A DNA stretch of 64,000 nucleotides. Source: Sipunculus nudus (lineage: Eukaryota; Annelida; Sipuncula; Golfingiida; Sipunculidae). This document shows positions 12,273-24,800 of the stretch, piece after piece; the first letter of the stretch is position 1, and every line of letters begins with the position of its first letter. The notes under the pieces are model-generated. The model saw only the letters and a list, made by a program, of their open reading frames with translations, did no database searches and was not told the origin of the DNA. A program made the position numbers and the translations under genes. The stretch is from contig CM049315.1 in assembly GCA_026874595.1 (NCBI GenBank), positions 12,028,664-12,092,663 of the forward strand. Reading direction: 5' to 3'.

Positions 12273-12566
12273 GGTTTCCCCATACAGACTTCCCATTCCC
12301 TTTTCTTGTTTCTTCTCCCAAACAGACTTGCCATTCCTGATTCACATACAGACTTGCCATTCCTTTTTCTTGATTTTTCCATACAGACTTCCCATTCCCT
12401 TTTCTACTTTTCCCATTCAGACCTGCCACTCTTTTTTTGGTTTTCCCCATACAGACTTGCCATTCCCTTTTCTTGGTTTTCCCATACAGGCGTCCCATTC
12501 CCTTTTCTTGGTTTCCCATTCTGACCTGCCACTCTTTTTTTTGGTCCCTATTCAGACTTGCCATTC
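12273..12566. repeat. 34-35 bp minisatellite, right part
   Basis: About eight units of the same CAGACTTGCCATTCCCTTTT-type repeat as at 1978-2159. It continues directly from the HER4 5' end. Together with the left part it is the pre-insertion site of HER4. Confidence 0.85.
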
Positions 12567-15500
12567 TGAAATTGTGTATTTAATTAGTAAACCTTACAAA
12601 CAGGAACATACCTCAAATATTCTTTAGGAAAATGACTTGCAATATGGCATAGAAATAACAAGACTAGTGATAATTTCATCTCTGTATTCTGAGACATTAT
12701 GCATTGGGAATACAAAGACCAGCAACATATTGTGCATAAAATAGTAATAAATCACAGATTCATGTCTGTGATGGCCTGCTAGTTACCATGTCCTCACTTA
12801 CAAGTGCTGCGATACACAACAGTTGTCACATCATACTCCCAAGGTCCTGGCAAATTGAAGGTGGCTGGCAGTTTTAAAGGCAGAGCAAAACACTGACTGA
12901 CAGACTGACACTAGTCTGGTACATACACAAATATGGACGTCCTTCACAAGCATGAACCAATTTGTTGACAGTTTAAGAGCAGGTGACTGAAAATCTATCC
13001 TCTCAATCCAGTATAATATTATAATATGCAAAAATCAGAGTATTTAATTCAAGACTTCCCTAAAAAACAATTATTTCCAAGCATTTGTATATTCTCTAAA
13101 TGATTAAGGAATTACGATGGACATACACTTGCATACATCTGTGCGGTAGAGGTAAAGAAATGTACATTAAATAAAATGTAAAATGAGAGTTTATTGTGGA
13201 GAAAAAAGATGCAGTGTTATCATCATCAATTCCATTGTCATCATATCTGATTTATATCATGACTAGAATATCTTTGCCCCTTGTCATTACCAGATATCAT
13301 GAAATTACATAGCTTTGTACATATTCTGTACCAAAAAAATTTTAAACTATCCTTAAACGGAGCCAAGATAAAATAACCCTTAAGTAGTATGTTATTTCCA
13401 ATAAAATCCCATAAAAAACAGTATTTAGTGAATGCAGTTGTAGACAATTACTATGAATAACCATTCTGCCTGTAATGACATACTTAATTATTGTTTGAAG
13501 GCTATTTAATATCCGCCACTCACCATTTTCTGCAGGTAATTTTTTTTGCCTGCAGGTTAATTAGGGGCCTGCTGGTGTCTTAAAATTGAACGCCTATTTA
13601 AGTTTACGGTTTTGATCATTTGTGATATATAATTTAATGAAAGACATGAACCAGAGAAATGAACTTGTTTTTACCATACCACTGTATGAAACTTCTTTGT
13701 TAAATATAAGGGAATCTTCATAAATAAGTAAATTTGAAATATATGATAAGAAAATTAATGTCCATTTTTTTGTATCTTGAAAATTATTATATAGCGAATG
13801 TAGTGTCATGGTTTTATGTACAAGTAAATGATAATGCACTACAGAAAAATAAGGATAACAGTTTCAATATTGCCCCTTTTAAGAGTAATTAGTTCATTAT
13901 AAGCTTGCCTATGCAATACAAAAGTAGAAAAGAAGAAAGAACAAAATTTAAATGTAAAATATTGATGATCCATGACATTACATTTTCTACTAATTTTTTA
14001 ACTATGTATTCATGAAATCTGAGTATCTGAGAGAAATTTGACAAAAAGATCTGCCTCTTGACATAAGTCAGCCTACAAATCTTCCTTGTAGAAGTGACGG
14101 TTGTTTCCGGGTACCTGTATCTGTACCTAGGTACCTAGTTCAGAGGACATGTACCTGTATGTTACTAGTATGTAGTACCCGTACCTAGGACTGAGGTATC
14201 TGTATCTGGTATTATGAATTCCAGGTACATGAACTTGCACTACCAGTCATGTTTGAGAGTGTATCAGGTATGCTGGTATATTGTATGTTCTAATCAAAAC
14301 ATATGTAGCACATATCAAAGAAATATATGAAATAGCTATCAGTTCATATTAAATTAAATTGTACCTGAACCTCTACATCTCGCAAGTACTTGTACCAATA
14401 CCTAGCTACTGCTGCTTGTACATGGCCAAAACGCTGGTTCATGGTTTTATTGTTGCTGAAAAGAAAAAAAAATACTCCAGATAATCAACAGAAAACAGAG
14501 TTATGTTATAACAGCAGGGTTTCATTTGTCCGGCCACTGGTCCTACCAGTAATGCAGTTCTTAAACAGAGTTGTGCCAGCAAATACAACATTCCACGCAA
14601 TGATTTGTCAGTCAGTGCCCAGGACTAGATCATGTCACTGTAAACATGCAGACAGAGATACAAAGAGATGTGACATAGAAACTTGGCCTCATCTGGTTTG
14701 CATAATAATACACTGGCTTGCAGTCAACAGTCAGTAATAAATCCTTAGTATAATTTCTGTACAATTTCTACTGTTTGGCCTTTTTTGTAGCTAATAACAT
14801 TTCATTTATTTGACATGCACTCCTAAAATCAAGGTTAAATCAGTAATGACCACTTTTATAAAATATATAAACTAAATTGATTCAGTTCTGTAATCACATG
14901 TTTTATCTGTTGCATTCAAATTTCATGCATATGCACAGATGTTTTTATTCTTGTTTTGCTGTAAACAGAAAATTTCAGCTCAAGAAAGAAAATAAATCCT
15001 AAATATTTAAATGGTTAATTTTATGTGAAGTAAAGGCAGGTAAGGAACAATCAGAATTATACAGAGTTGTGAAATAAATGAAACCATGGACTGCTGTCAT
15101 CAGTTTGGCAGTAGATGAGCATTTACCCTCCTAATTTGGTATGTTTGTACTTTACCCTCCTAAAATGGTATGTTCTTACAGCCTCTAATAAAGTGCTGGG
15201 AACAAGTCTAACTCTGGCACTGAACTTGAGCATGCCACTGTCATTAACAGAACTTTGGTGAAATTGTATGATCCTGGATAACATTGTAAAACAGTTTTAT
15301 ATAATTAGCCAGCAACCATAAACATTCATTTCCTCCATCACACACACATTCTCTCTCTCACACAAGGATTTACACTCATGTTCTCACCCTTTTCCATGCA
15401 CAATTTTAACATAAATATACTAACTGGAGGTTGAACATTAAAAGGGACACACTACAAATCTCACCATTGATGGGAGACATTTCATTTCCTACATTCCATT

Positions 15501-15692
15501 CATTGTTTCATTGTATTTAAATCACCAGATATTTGGTGATCGATCAATCCATTACTACCCATTTCATATTAATAGCTTTGTACAAATTGCCAAAACATGA
15601 TTTTGTTGAATCATTAAACATATCTCTTTAACAAAAACTACAGAGTGACCTCATAAATTTAAAATTTTAATATATATTAACTAGCTACACTG
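12567..15692. other. Intergenic / SH3RF 3' UTR region
   Basis: AT-rich sequence with no recognised exon. It contains a short GTACCT-rich patch at about 14105-14260, and CTCTCTCTCACACA simple sequence near 15350. The part adjoining 15692 should be the 3' UTR of SH3RF on the - strand. Confidence 0.4.
14944..14949 (-). terminator. Candidate SH3RF poly(A) signal
   Basis: TTTATT on the + strand gives AATAAA on the - strand, about 745 bases past the stop codon. A second AATAAA on the - strand lies at 14815-14820. Either could be used; the sequence alone does not decide. Confidence 0.3.
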
Positions 15693-15861
15693 TCAGCAGC
15701 TCTCCACGAAACTGCCGGGGAAGAGTCCTGTCTTTCCTGTTCTGTGAAGTGTCCCTTTGAACCAGCCATCTTCTCTTTTGCGGTGAACGTAAACAATGTC
15801 TCCCACTTTCAGTTCCAGTTCGATCTCACTCTGTGGAGGGTAAGGAACCACACAGCGGAAT
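15693..15861 (-). CDS. SH3RF1: SH3RF last exon: SH3-4 and stop
   Basis: Acceptor TTTTCTTCAG, phase 2 in, and TGA stop at 15693-15695. It reads [20 protein letters not shown], then the EDGWFKGTL and [11 protein letters not shown] motifs, a nearly complete match to the C-terminal SH3 of vertebrate SH3RF1/3. The protein ends at the SH3, as in the family. Confidence 0.96.
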
Positions 15862-18800
15862 CTGAAGAAAATCGGAAAAAAGGATAAGGCCATTAAATGG
15901 ATGACATAAAGTGTGTATTAACTGTAAAGCATACCCTAACCTTGGTCACAGACAATACAAACTAGTATTCAGATTTTTAAATTAATATATATATCCTTCA
16001 ATGACATGATGTTACTGGATTGTTCATATACCCTTGTAAAAAAGAATAACTATACAGTATGCTTTAAAAAGACTACTAACTTTTCTCTGACTACAAGTTT
16101 GGGTTTGGTGGGCCTGAGGGGTATGACTACTAACTTTTCTCTGACTACAAGTTTGGGTTTGGTGGGCCTGAGGGGTATGACTACTAACTTTTCTCTGACT
16201 ACAAGTTTGGGTTTGATGGGCCTGAGGGGTATGACTACTAACATTTCTCTGACTACAAGTTTGGGTTTGATAGGCCTGAGGGGTATGACTACTATAGTCC
16301 GTTTCACCACCTGCTGTCCACCTGTTTTTTGTAGATGGTTTTCTTAAAAGTTTATATTTTTAAATAATTTCCAAGAAAACAACATGTGGAAGTGACAACC
16401 TAATATGGCAATTAAGAATTTTCAATAAATCCCCCATTTATGTTTCACAACATTTTAGTCTGTGCACAATGATCTGGCAGATATGAAGTGTCCCTCCATA
16501 AGTAGCCATCTTTGTTTTAACTGGTTAAATGTTTTAGAGTGTTTACATAAGATCATCCAATCAGAAGCTGTCAGCTGATGTGACCAATGACCTTGACTGC
16601 CATAAGTGGGTCTGATATGTTGTAAAATATAGACTGATTTCTCATATTTTCAAATAATTCTGTTTCTTAAATAAAGTGTCAGGTGGGTATTTATTTACCT
16701 TGCTGAAAATTAGGTTCTTTTATCCTATACTCTTCACTATTTCCTTGAAATGTAACTAATAAAATTTTTCATAGCAAAAAACAGGTGGACATGAGGGGAT
16801 GAAACGGACTATAACTTTTCTCTGACTGCAAGTTTGGGTTTGGTGGGCCTGTGGGGTATGACTACTCATTTTTCTCTGACTAGAGGTTTGGGTTTGGTGG
16901 GCCTGAGGGGTATGACTACTCACTTTTCTCTGACTACAAGTTTGGGTTTGGTGGGCCTGTGGGGTATGACTACTCACTTTTCTCTGACTAGAGGTTTGGG
17001 TTTGGTAGGCCTGTGAGGTATGACTACTCACTTTTCTCTGACTAGAGGTTTGGGTTTGGTAGGCCTGTGAGGTACAGCCCCTTGATCTGTAGAGTTGATT
17101 TTGCGGTGGTGCACTAGTTCTATTGACCCTTGACCATCCTCCAGGGGTAAGGAAATAGACCTGTAAATAAAAAGGAGTAATCAAATAATATAAGTAACAC
17201 AGTGTCCAAACATGCTGAACATCATAATAGCAACTGAGACTATTTATAGCAGATAATGGATACATATTTTACAACTGAAAATATTCTCAAACTCTACATA
17301 ACTTAAGATAACTGTATTTAACTTAGATATATTGTTTAAAGATTTAAAATAAAAATGAGAGTTTCACTCCCAATACTTTTTTAAATATGAATCAAATATA
17401 CTCCAGGGTCATTTTCATTTGTATGATATCTTGGGTATATAACACTCAAACCAATTTGATTAGGGCCTTTGACTGAAGGTTACTATTAACACTCTATATC
17501 AGTTTTTCATCAGATATGAGATAATGGAAAACAACATTCACAAAATGCTCAGACCAGGGAGCTTTAAGGTTGTCAGCTACTGACCTCTGGTGGTCGACTT
17601 TGACATCAGCTGTGGACTGGGTAGCCTCTGTGGGTTCCTGAGCAGGGGTTTTTGACTTTTTACCAGATTTAGTGAATCGCCTGAGGGCAGCACTCAATCT
17701 CTCCTTTTCTTTCTTCTCTTTCTGTGTGACACATGCAATAACAGATTAAGTACCAAAAATACATACAACATCAGATAATCAACGTCTTATCATGTACCGT
17801 TATGTGGAGTATTGATTTCTCATCTTTCACATGAATCTTCCTTACTCATTATACGTGTTGAGTGAATCATTACTGACAGATTTGAGGATGTTGACGACTT
17901 TTAATGTTTTTGGTGTATGTGTGTGTTTGTCTGTTTATAATCTTCTACTCTAGGGCATGGGTGTTTGATATATGGTCAGAATATCAATTTGTCTACTGAC
18001 CTTGGTAGGAACAGGTGTTGGCAGCTGATCAGGAACAGCGGCGCCACCTTCTGCCCCTACCACTACATTAGGGGGCGGGGTAATATTTGTGCTTGGTGCA
18101 CTGGAATGCTGCACTTCACCAGGAAGTGGTGGTGTGGGGGGAGGTGGCTGACGAGGTTTTGCATGGTGGCTGCTGCTACGGCAGCGGGGTTGACGCTTAG
18201 GAACTGGCGGTGACGGTCCCTCTGCCCTCTCTTGGCTGCCTGTGTTTGAACTATCACCATGTACCTGAGAACTTGCTTGTTTATTTGCAGAGCTGCTGCG
18301 TGAGTGAGATTTTCTCTGAGGGACCATCACTGTGAGACCAGCAGCTGCCTTGTCTCTTGTTGGGGCTGAGATAGCGCTGTGAGCGCTGGCAGACATACTG
18401 ACGGGAACATCCGGCGACTTTTGTACTCCCTCCATTGAGTGTGACTTAGTGCTTATCTTTGGGTGAGATTCACTCTTTGGAACTGTCCTATATGTCGGGA
18501 GCTCTGTCCCATTTGTAGCACCTTGTCCGATGAGCGTCACATTATGAGAATCATCGTCAGGTGCATCTGACTTAGTAGAACTTTTTTGTGCGTCACCCTT
18601 AGCAGGCAAGGGATCTCCTGAGGACAGATTCCCTTGAGTAAAGTTACCGTTATCGTCCACGTTTGCTGGAGGACTGCTCTCGGCTGAAGTACTCTCAGAG
18701 TTCGACGATGGGTTATCCTGTGTGGGATTACTACCTCCTTGTCCATTTGGCGACCTTGAACTCTGAGATCCACTGCTTCCATGTCTTTGTGAGTTGCTTT

Positions 18801-21800
18801 TGCTCCGTGACCGTGCATGATCATCAGTTTTGGAGGAAGTTTTTGGTATATGCCTGTTGTGTGCTTTGGTGTGTTCAGGATGGCCTACTGAGGAGTTCAA
18901 ATACCCCATCTTCAGACCAGTAATGCCTGCATGCTTTGTGGCAGAAGATCTGCAAACAATTATCAAAATTGGATAATTAAGACATTAGTTTTGGGTTAAA
19001 AACATGACAAATTCTATTAGTCATCAAATTTGAAGGGAATCATTATATACTGATTTACAGTTTACTTATTAAAGGTAAGGAAAGATTAAAGTAATGATAA
19101 CAAACAACTGAGTGATGTGTTACATTTAGGGTAGAGTCTGGATCCAGGCATGAAGACAGGGATCTGGGTCCAGACAAGAGCATACAACAAGGGACCTGGA
19201 TCTGTACTTAGTGTATTATACTATTAGGGCCCCAGCTTGTTAATGTAACTACCCTTAAATCTTTGTTTGGTAACCACAGGGTCTTCACAGCAGATAATAA
19301 ATGACATTACTCAGGAGAGAGGATATTTCAACTTCCTACCAGCAAGGATATGGCCACTATACACTGCCAAGATACCTTGTTTTGCCAAGCAACTCTTGCA
19401 TCTGTTTCATGAACAATGAGCAAGCCAGTTGAAATAAACTAATGACTCACTTTTGCTTTATGTGGCACACATAGCACATATGTTGCTCATTTCAAATCAA
19501 ACATTTGCATAACGTCAAAAGGCATTGAGAATCCAGTCAAATAAAGCCTTGTAGTTGTAAGCCCATCTTGTTTCTCATACATGTGGTCTTGTGCACATGG
19601 GGTGTCAACAGTGTGTGTACTTGGTTCATTATATTTGACTGGCAGTACTTAGTGATTAAGGCCCAAATGTGTGCGGACTTTTAATTATTCATTAAAGAGA
19701 TGCCAGAATGGCTCAATGAAGCAAGGTATCTTCGCAGCATGTAGTGGCCAGATCCTTGCAAAATCCGATTTTTGATCTATCAAATTTTGATTTGGATTGA
19801 GATTGGATAAAAAATCCATAAAGTCATTGGATTTAGATTTGATAAAAAATTCATAAAGTCTTGACAGACAAGTGATTTATTGTTGCGTTCTCAGCAGATG
19901 CAAAATCTATGAATTATAAAACTATAAAATGTAACCGTAACCTAAAGAGCACCATGATTTTTAACCATAGTGACCTGTACTAAAATAGTAGAGCCACTAG
20001 TATGTCCAGATGTTGTAATTCTGCAGGTCTCTGAAGCTTACTTGACAAGACGGACATAGTTTCCAGGGAAAACACCATTTTTGCCTGTGCGGAGCTGGGT
20101 GCCCTTGAACCATCCATCCTGGCACTTCTCAGTGACAGTGTAACATTCACCCTTCACAAGCTCGACCTCATCATCCTTTTGTGGCTTGTAGTTGTACAAC
20201 GCCACATAGCTGCAAGCACCAAACACATGATAATACACAACTTGTATCAACAAAGGGCCAACCGAATAAAGCTATATGGTTGCCAAAATTTCAATAATAC
20301 AGAAAAGTTTAGTTGTGCTATAGGTCTCCAGTTGCTGTTTGTTTCTATATAAATGGGTAACATCTAATTTATCTATCAATATATATTTTTCAACTACAAT
20401 GTCTTGTCTTATTTCAACCTGCATATACCAGTTTAATGTCGAGGTAAAATTTTCACTGTATCTTAATGGTTGATCATGGTTGATCACACAAATAATGTAC
20501 ACTTTTTGGCATTAACAAGGGACCCATGGGTCACGGCGCTCAGCTGATCGTGATTGGACTATAAATGTTTCTCCACTGTGATACTATATCGAGTCGATAA
20601 GGCTTATGAAAATCATGGACATGTTGGGCTATTATAAAGGAATGTAATGTAATATGTGAGTAAATGATAAATGAAATTACCTGACTGGTGGATTAATAGA
20701 GTAAAATATAGTGGTTTATTTTTTATTTATTTAGGAGGGGTTGAAAATTGTGATATATTTGAGCAAATATGAATGCAATGACAGCAGTAATAAGCAGTAG
20801 TAGAATGATGATAAGGCTATTTGTTGAAGGATCTAAAGTGTATGGTAGTCTGCAAGCTTTCAATTTGACAGATATGATGTAATGATTATCTATGCTGATG
20901 AAGTGATTTATGAATTTGTGACTGAATGACACAATATCTCTTTAGTCTTGACAAGGTACATTATTGTGAAGCCCACTATGTCTACATATTATACAATATT
21001 GACATAATTTCTGGCATGTACATAGGTACCTATGGACGAATAGTTATACAAAATAGTAAAGTATGAATGTATCTGATTCATCTTGTTCTTGCTTACTGAG
21101 GCTGACTTTGGGATGGGGTTCGGAGAAGGGAAAAGTGAGGGCAGCACGAAGGTGGATGTAGAAATATTCTATTGTAATGTTTTTCATTTATATAAGAATA
21201 TGAACAGCTAAGAGGAAAGGGGCCCTCCTACTTGGTTATAGTAAAGTTCTAAATATATGATTGCAAACTAATACTCTGACAAGACTGTCATGAAGAAAAA
21301 CAGTAAAAGTTTTGATATACTGTGATGCATATGAAAATTTACAGATGGACAGGCAAGTGGACAGAATGGACTAATACCTTTATTTCACTTTCAATGGAAT
21401 AATGCATTTAAGTTTATATATAAGCCTATTTTTTTTAAGCATATCCACTTTTTCCATTAAGAAGTTTTTATCTGAATCATTTTTTTATTTACAGGTTTTA
21501 TAAATTTTTAATAAAAAAAAACTGGAAATATAAGTTAAAATATTAGAACTGTTGCAAAAGTTGCAATCATTATATATACAGAGTAAACAAGGCCTACAGG
21601 CCTAATGCGAACCTGTGCAAAGTTTGGGAGTATGAATGGAGGTTTATTTTTAAAATTTAATATTGATCCTCTTTAAGTCCTGCATATCTGCCTTAGTCAT
21701 TATTATTATAGCAAAATGGACATTTCTGACCTGCAAGTTTCAGACTAGGACATTTTAAAACTAGAATATGGGTAGTCGACAAGCAAATATGTGTATCCGC

Positions 21801-24800
21801 AGAAATCAGAGTGGGACGGGTGAAGTGAGGCATGGATTAAGTGGCAAGGGGAATAGAGTGAGGTGTGTTGCATATTAGCATGGATGTCTGCAGTGTAAAC
21901 TTAAATTTAGGTGGTGCCACCTGTAATAAAATCGAGGAAATTGTCCAGGATATATAAACCTGCAAAATTTCAGGTGGATAAGTCAAACCACTGCTGAGAT
22001 ATGAGTGATTTTATCCCAAGGCAGATGAAAAGATGGACGCTGTGCATAAGTGGTTGCAGGTGGCACCACCAGTTTTGCCTATGATGAAGAGCTATGTGAG
22101 ATCTATACACATGCAAAATTTTGGCCCAATTGGTCTAACGATTCCCGAGATATAAGCTTGGATGTCTGCAGAGTAAACGTGAATGTCGCTGGCGCCACCT
22201 GTCATAAAATCTAAAAGCTGTCCAGGATGTATAAACCTGCAAAATTTCAGGTAGATAATTCAAACCACTTCTGAGATATGAGTGATTTATCCGAAGGCAG
22301 ATGAACAGATGGACACTGTGCATAAATGGTTGCAGGTGGCACCACCAGTATTGCCTATGATGAAGAGCTATGTGAGATCTATACACATGCAAAATTTTGG
22401 CCCAATCGGTCAAACAGTTCCCAAGATATGAGCTTGGAAGTCTGCAGAGTAAACGTGAATGTAGGTGGCGCCACCTGTCATAAAATCGAGAAAGCTGTCC
22501 AGGATGTATAAACCTGCAAAATTTCTGGTGGATAAGTCAAACCACTGCTGAGATATGAGTGATTTTATCCCAAGGCAGATGAACAGATGGATGCTGTGCA
22601 TAAATGGTTGCAGGTGGCGCCACCAGTTTTGCCTATGAAGAAGAAATATGTGAGATCTATCATATGCAAAATTTTGGCCCAATCGGTCAAACAGTTCCCG
22701 AGATATGAGCTTAGATGTCTGTTGAGTAAACGTGAATGTAGGTGGCGCTACCTGTCATAAAATCGAGAAAGCTGTCCAGGATGTATAAACCTGCAAAATT
22801 TCAGGTGGATAAGTCAAACCACTGCTGAGATATGAGTGATTTTATCCCAAGGCAGATGAACAGAAGGATGCTGTGCATAAATGGTTGCAGGTGGCACCAC
22901 CAGTTTTGCCTATGATGAAGAGCTATGTGAGATCTATACACATGCAAAATTTTGGCCCAATTGGTCAAACAGTTCCTGAGGTATGAGCTTGGATGTCTGC
23001 AGAGTACACCTGAAAATTCTGCCAAGTGGTTATGAAGGAGTTCTCCGTAAACCTATGCGGCGATGGCAGCAGCTTTGGCGTCTGACCAAAAACATAGTAT
23101 CTGCAAAACTCTGTTTTGGCGGATACAATGATTGTAGCTGGCACCACCAGTCTTATATACAAGGAAGAGTTAAATAAATATGCCCAATGTCAGACTGATA
23201 TGTCAAAACCCTCCTGTGAAATAAGCAGGGACATACACTGTGCAATAGTTATTGTAGGTGGCGCCACCAGTCTTGTACACTATAAAGCTACCTGATATGT
23301 ATAAACATGCCCAATTTTAGGCTGATGTATCAAATTCCTCTGTAGAAATAAGCAGGTGCATACACTGCAAAAGTCAATGTAGGTGGCACCACCTGTCTTG
23401 TAAATAAGAATACCATCAAAGATGCATAGACAGGTCAAACTTCCCCAGAGTTTGATGCACTGGGCTGACAAGGCTTAGGTGAGTAAGGCAGTTGCCCCCG
23501 AGTGAACTGTGACCAATTGCTGCCTCAAGCTACTGCACTGAATGAACTCTTGACCTGCACCTACCTAGACTGAGTGAACTTTTGACCTGTACCTGGCTGC
23601 ACTGAGTGAACTCTTGACCTGTTGCATAATCTGACACAGTTGGCAGTCTGCCAAAGCTATAAATAGATTCAGGCTGAACTTGGGTGCCAAATATGATGCA
23701 GTGAGCAGTCTGCCAAAGCTATAAATAGAATGCAGCTACTGCACTGAGTGAACTCTTGACCTATACCTGGCTGCACTTCTTCCAATCCTGGCACTGTGCC
23801 AAAACTATTTATAGAGCTGACATCATCTTGGCTAATAGCCAATATCAAGGCACTGAAAATATGCCAATGGTATACCAAGTGCTGCCATCTGTACACAAAA
23901 GTGGTCCCTACTTGAAATAACTTTGAAATTTATTTTTCCAAATACAAAATGCTTTTCAGCTGACTTTTTATAAACAAGGCCTACAGGCCTAATGCGAACC
24001 TGTGCATATGGATATACACCAGGTATAACGCTTCAATGCTGAACCACTACTTTTCATATATATGAACAATGCAAGTACTAAACATCTGAACAAGAAACAA
24101 TACACAAACATCACTGCTGAAATTCTCGCATGGGTGCACACAACACAAAAATTATTGTAGGTGGCACAGTCTTGTATACAACAAAGCTATTTGACATGTA
24201 TAAATATGCCCAATTTCTGGCTGATATATCAAATTCCTCTGTAGAATTAAGCAGGCACATACACTTTGCAAAAGTCATTGCAGATGGCAACACCTGTCTT
24301 GTGAACGAGAAAGCCATTAAAGACCGTAGACAGGTCAGAATAACAGGCCAATACATCAAACTTACCTTGAGTCTGATGCATGGGGCTGACCAGGCTTAGG
24401 TGAGAAAGGCTGTTGCCCCGAGTGTACTGTGACAAATTACTGGCTCAGGCTACTGCACTGAGTGAACTCTTGACCTGCACCTGGCAAGACTGAGTGAACT
24501 TTTGACCTGTACCTGGCTGCACTGAGTGAATTCTTGACCTGTTGCAGTCTGCCAAAGCTATAAATCCAGACTGACCTTTTGCCTGTTGCCAAATCTGAAA
24601 TAGTAGCCACACAATTGCATAAGCTCACAGACTGGCTCCATATGCAGCCCTGAGGGGCATGACACCCATGTGGTGATCACATGATACTCATGATGTGATC
24701 ACATGCTACCCATGAGATGATCACATGCTGCCCATGAGGTGCTCACATGACACCCATGAGGTGATCACATGCCTTGTGCTTGGCTGCACTGATTGAACTG

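Noticed and set aside
12088..12627. 179-residue + strand open frame
   Set aside because: It spans the HER4 5' end and the minisatellite. The peptide is repeat-derived.
14105..14260. GTACCT-rich patch with GTACCTAGGTACC palindrome
   Set aside because: Simple degenerate repeat with no ends, target duplication or second copy in the window; too little to call an element.
16050..16310. - strand frame with repeated [12 protein letters not shown] peptides
   Set aside because: It is the distal half of the minisatellite derived from the SH3RF exon end. It lacks an acceptor with fitting phase and is separated from the exon by a MITE.
16756..17265. - strand frame with [10 protein letters not shown] repeats, 169 residues
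   Set aside because: Wrong frame relative to the SH3RF exon at 17032-17160; it runs through minisatellite and MITE sequence.
24580..24640. Sequence GCATAAGCTCACAGACTGGC resembling a HER4 3' end inside HER4b
   Set aside because: It lacks the GGTTCGCTAAAAA end and HER4 sequence continues, so it is not a boundary.
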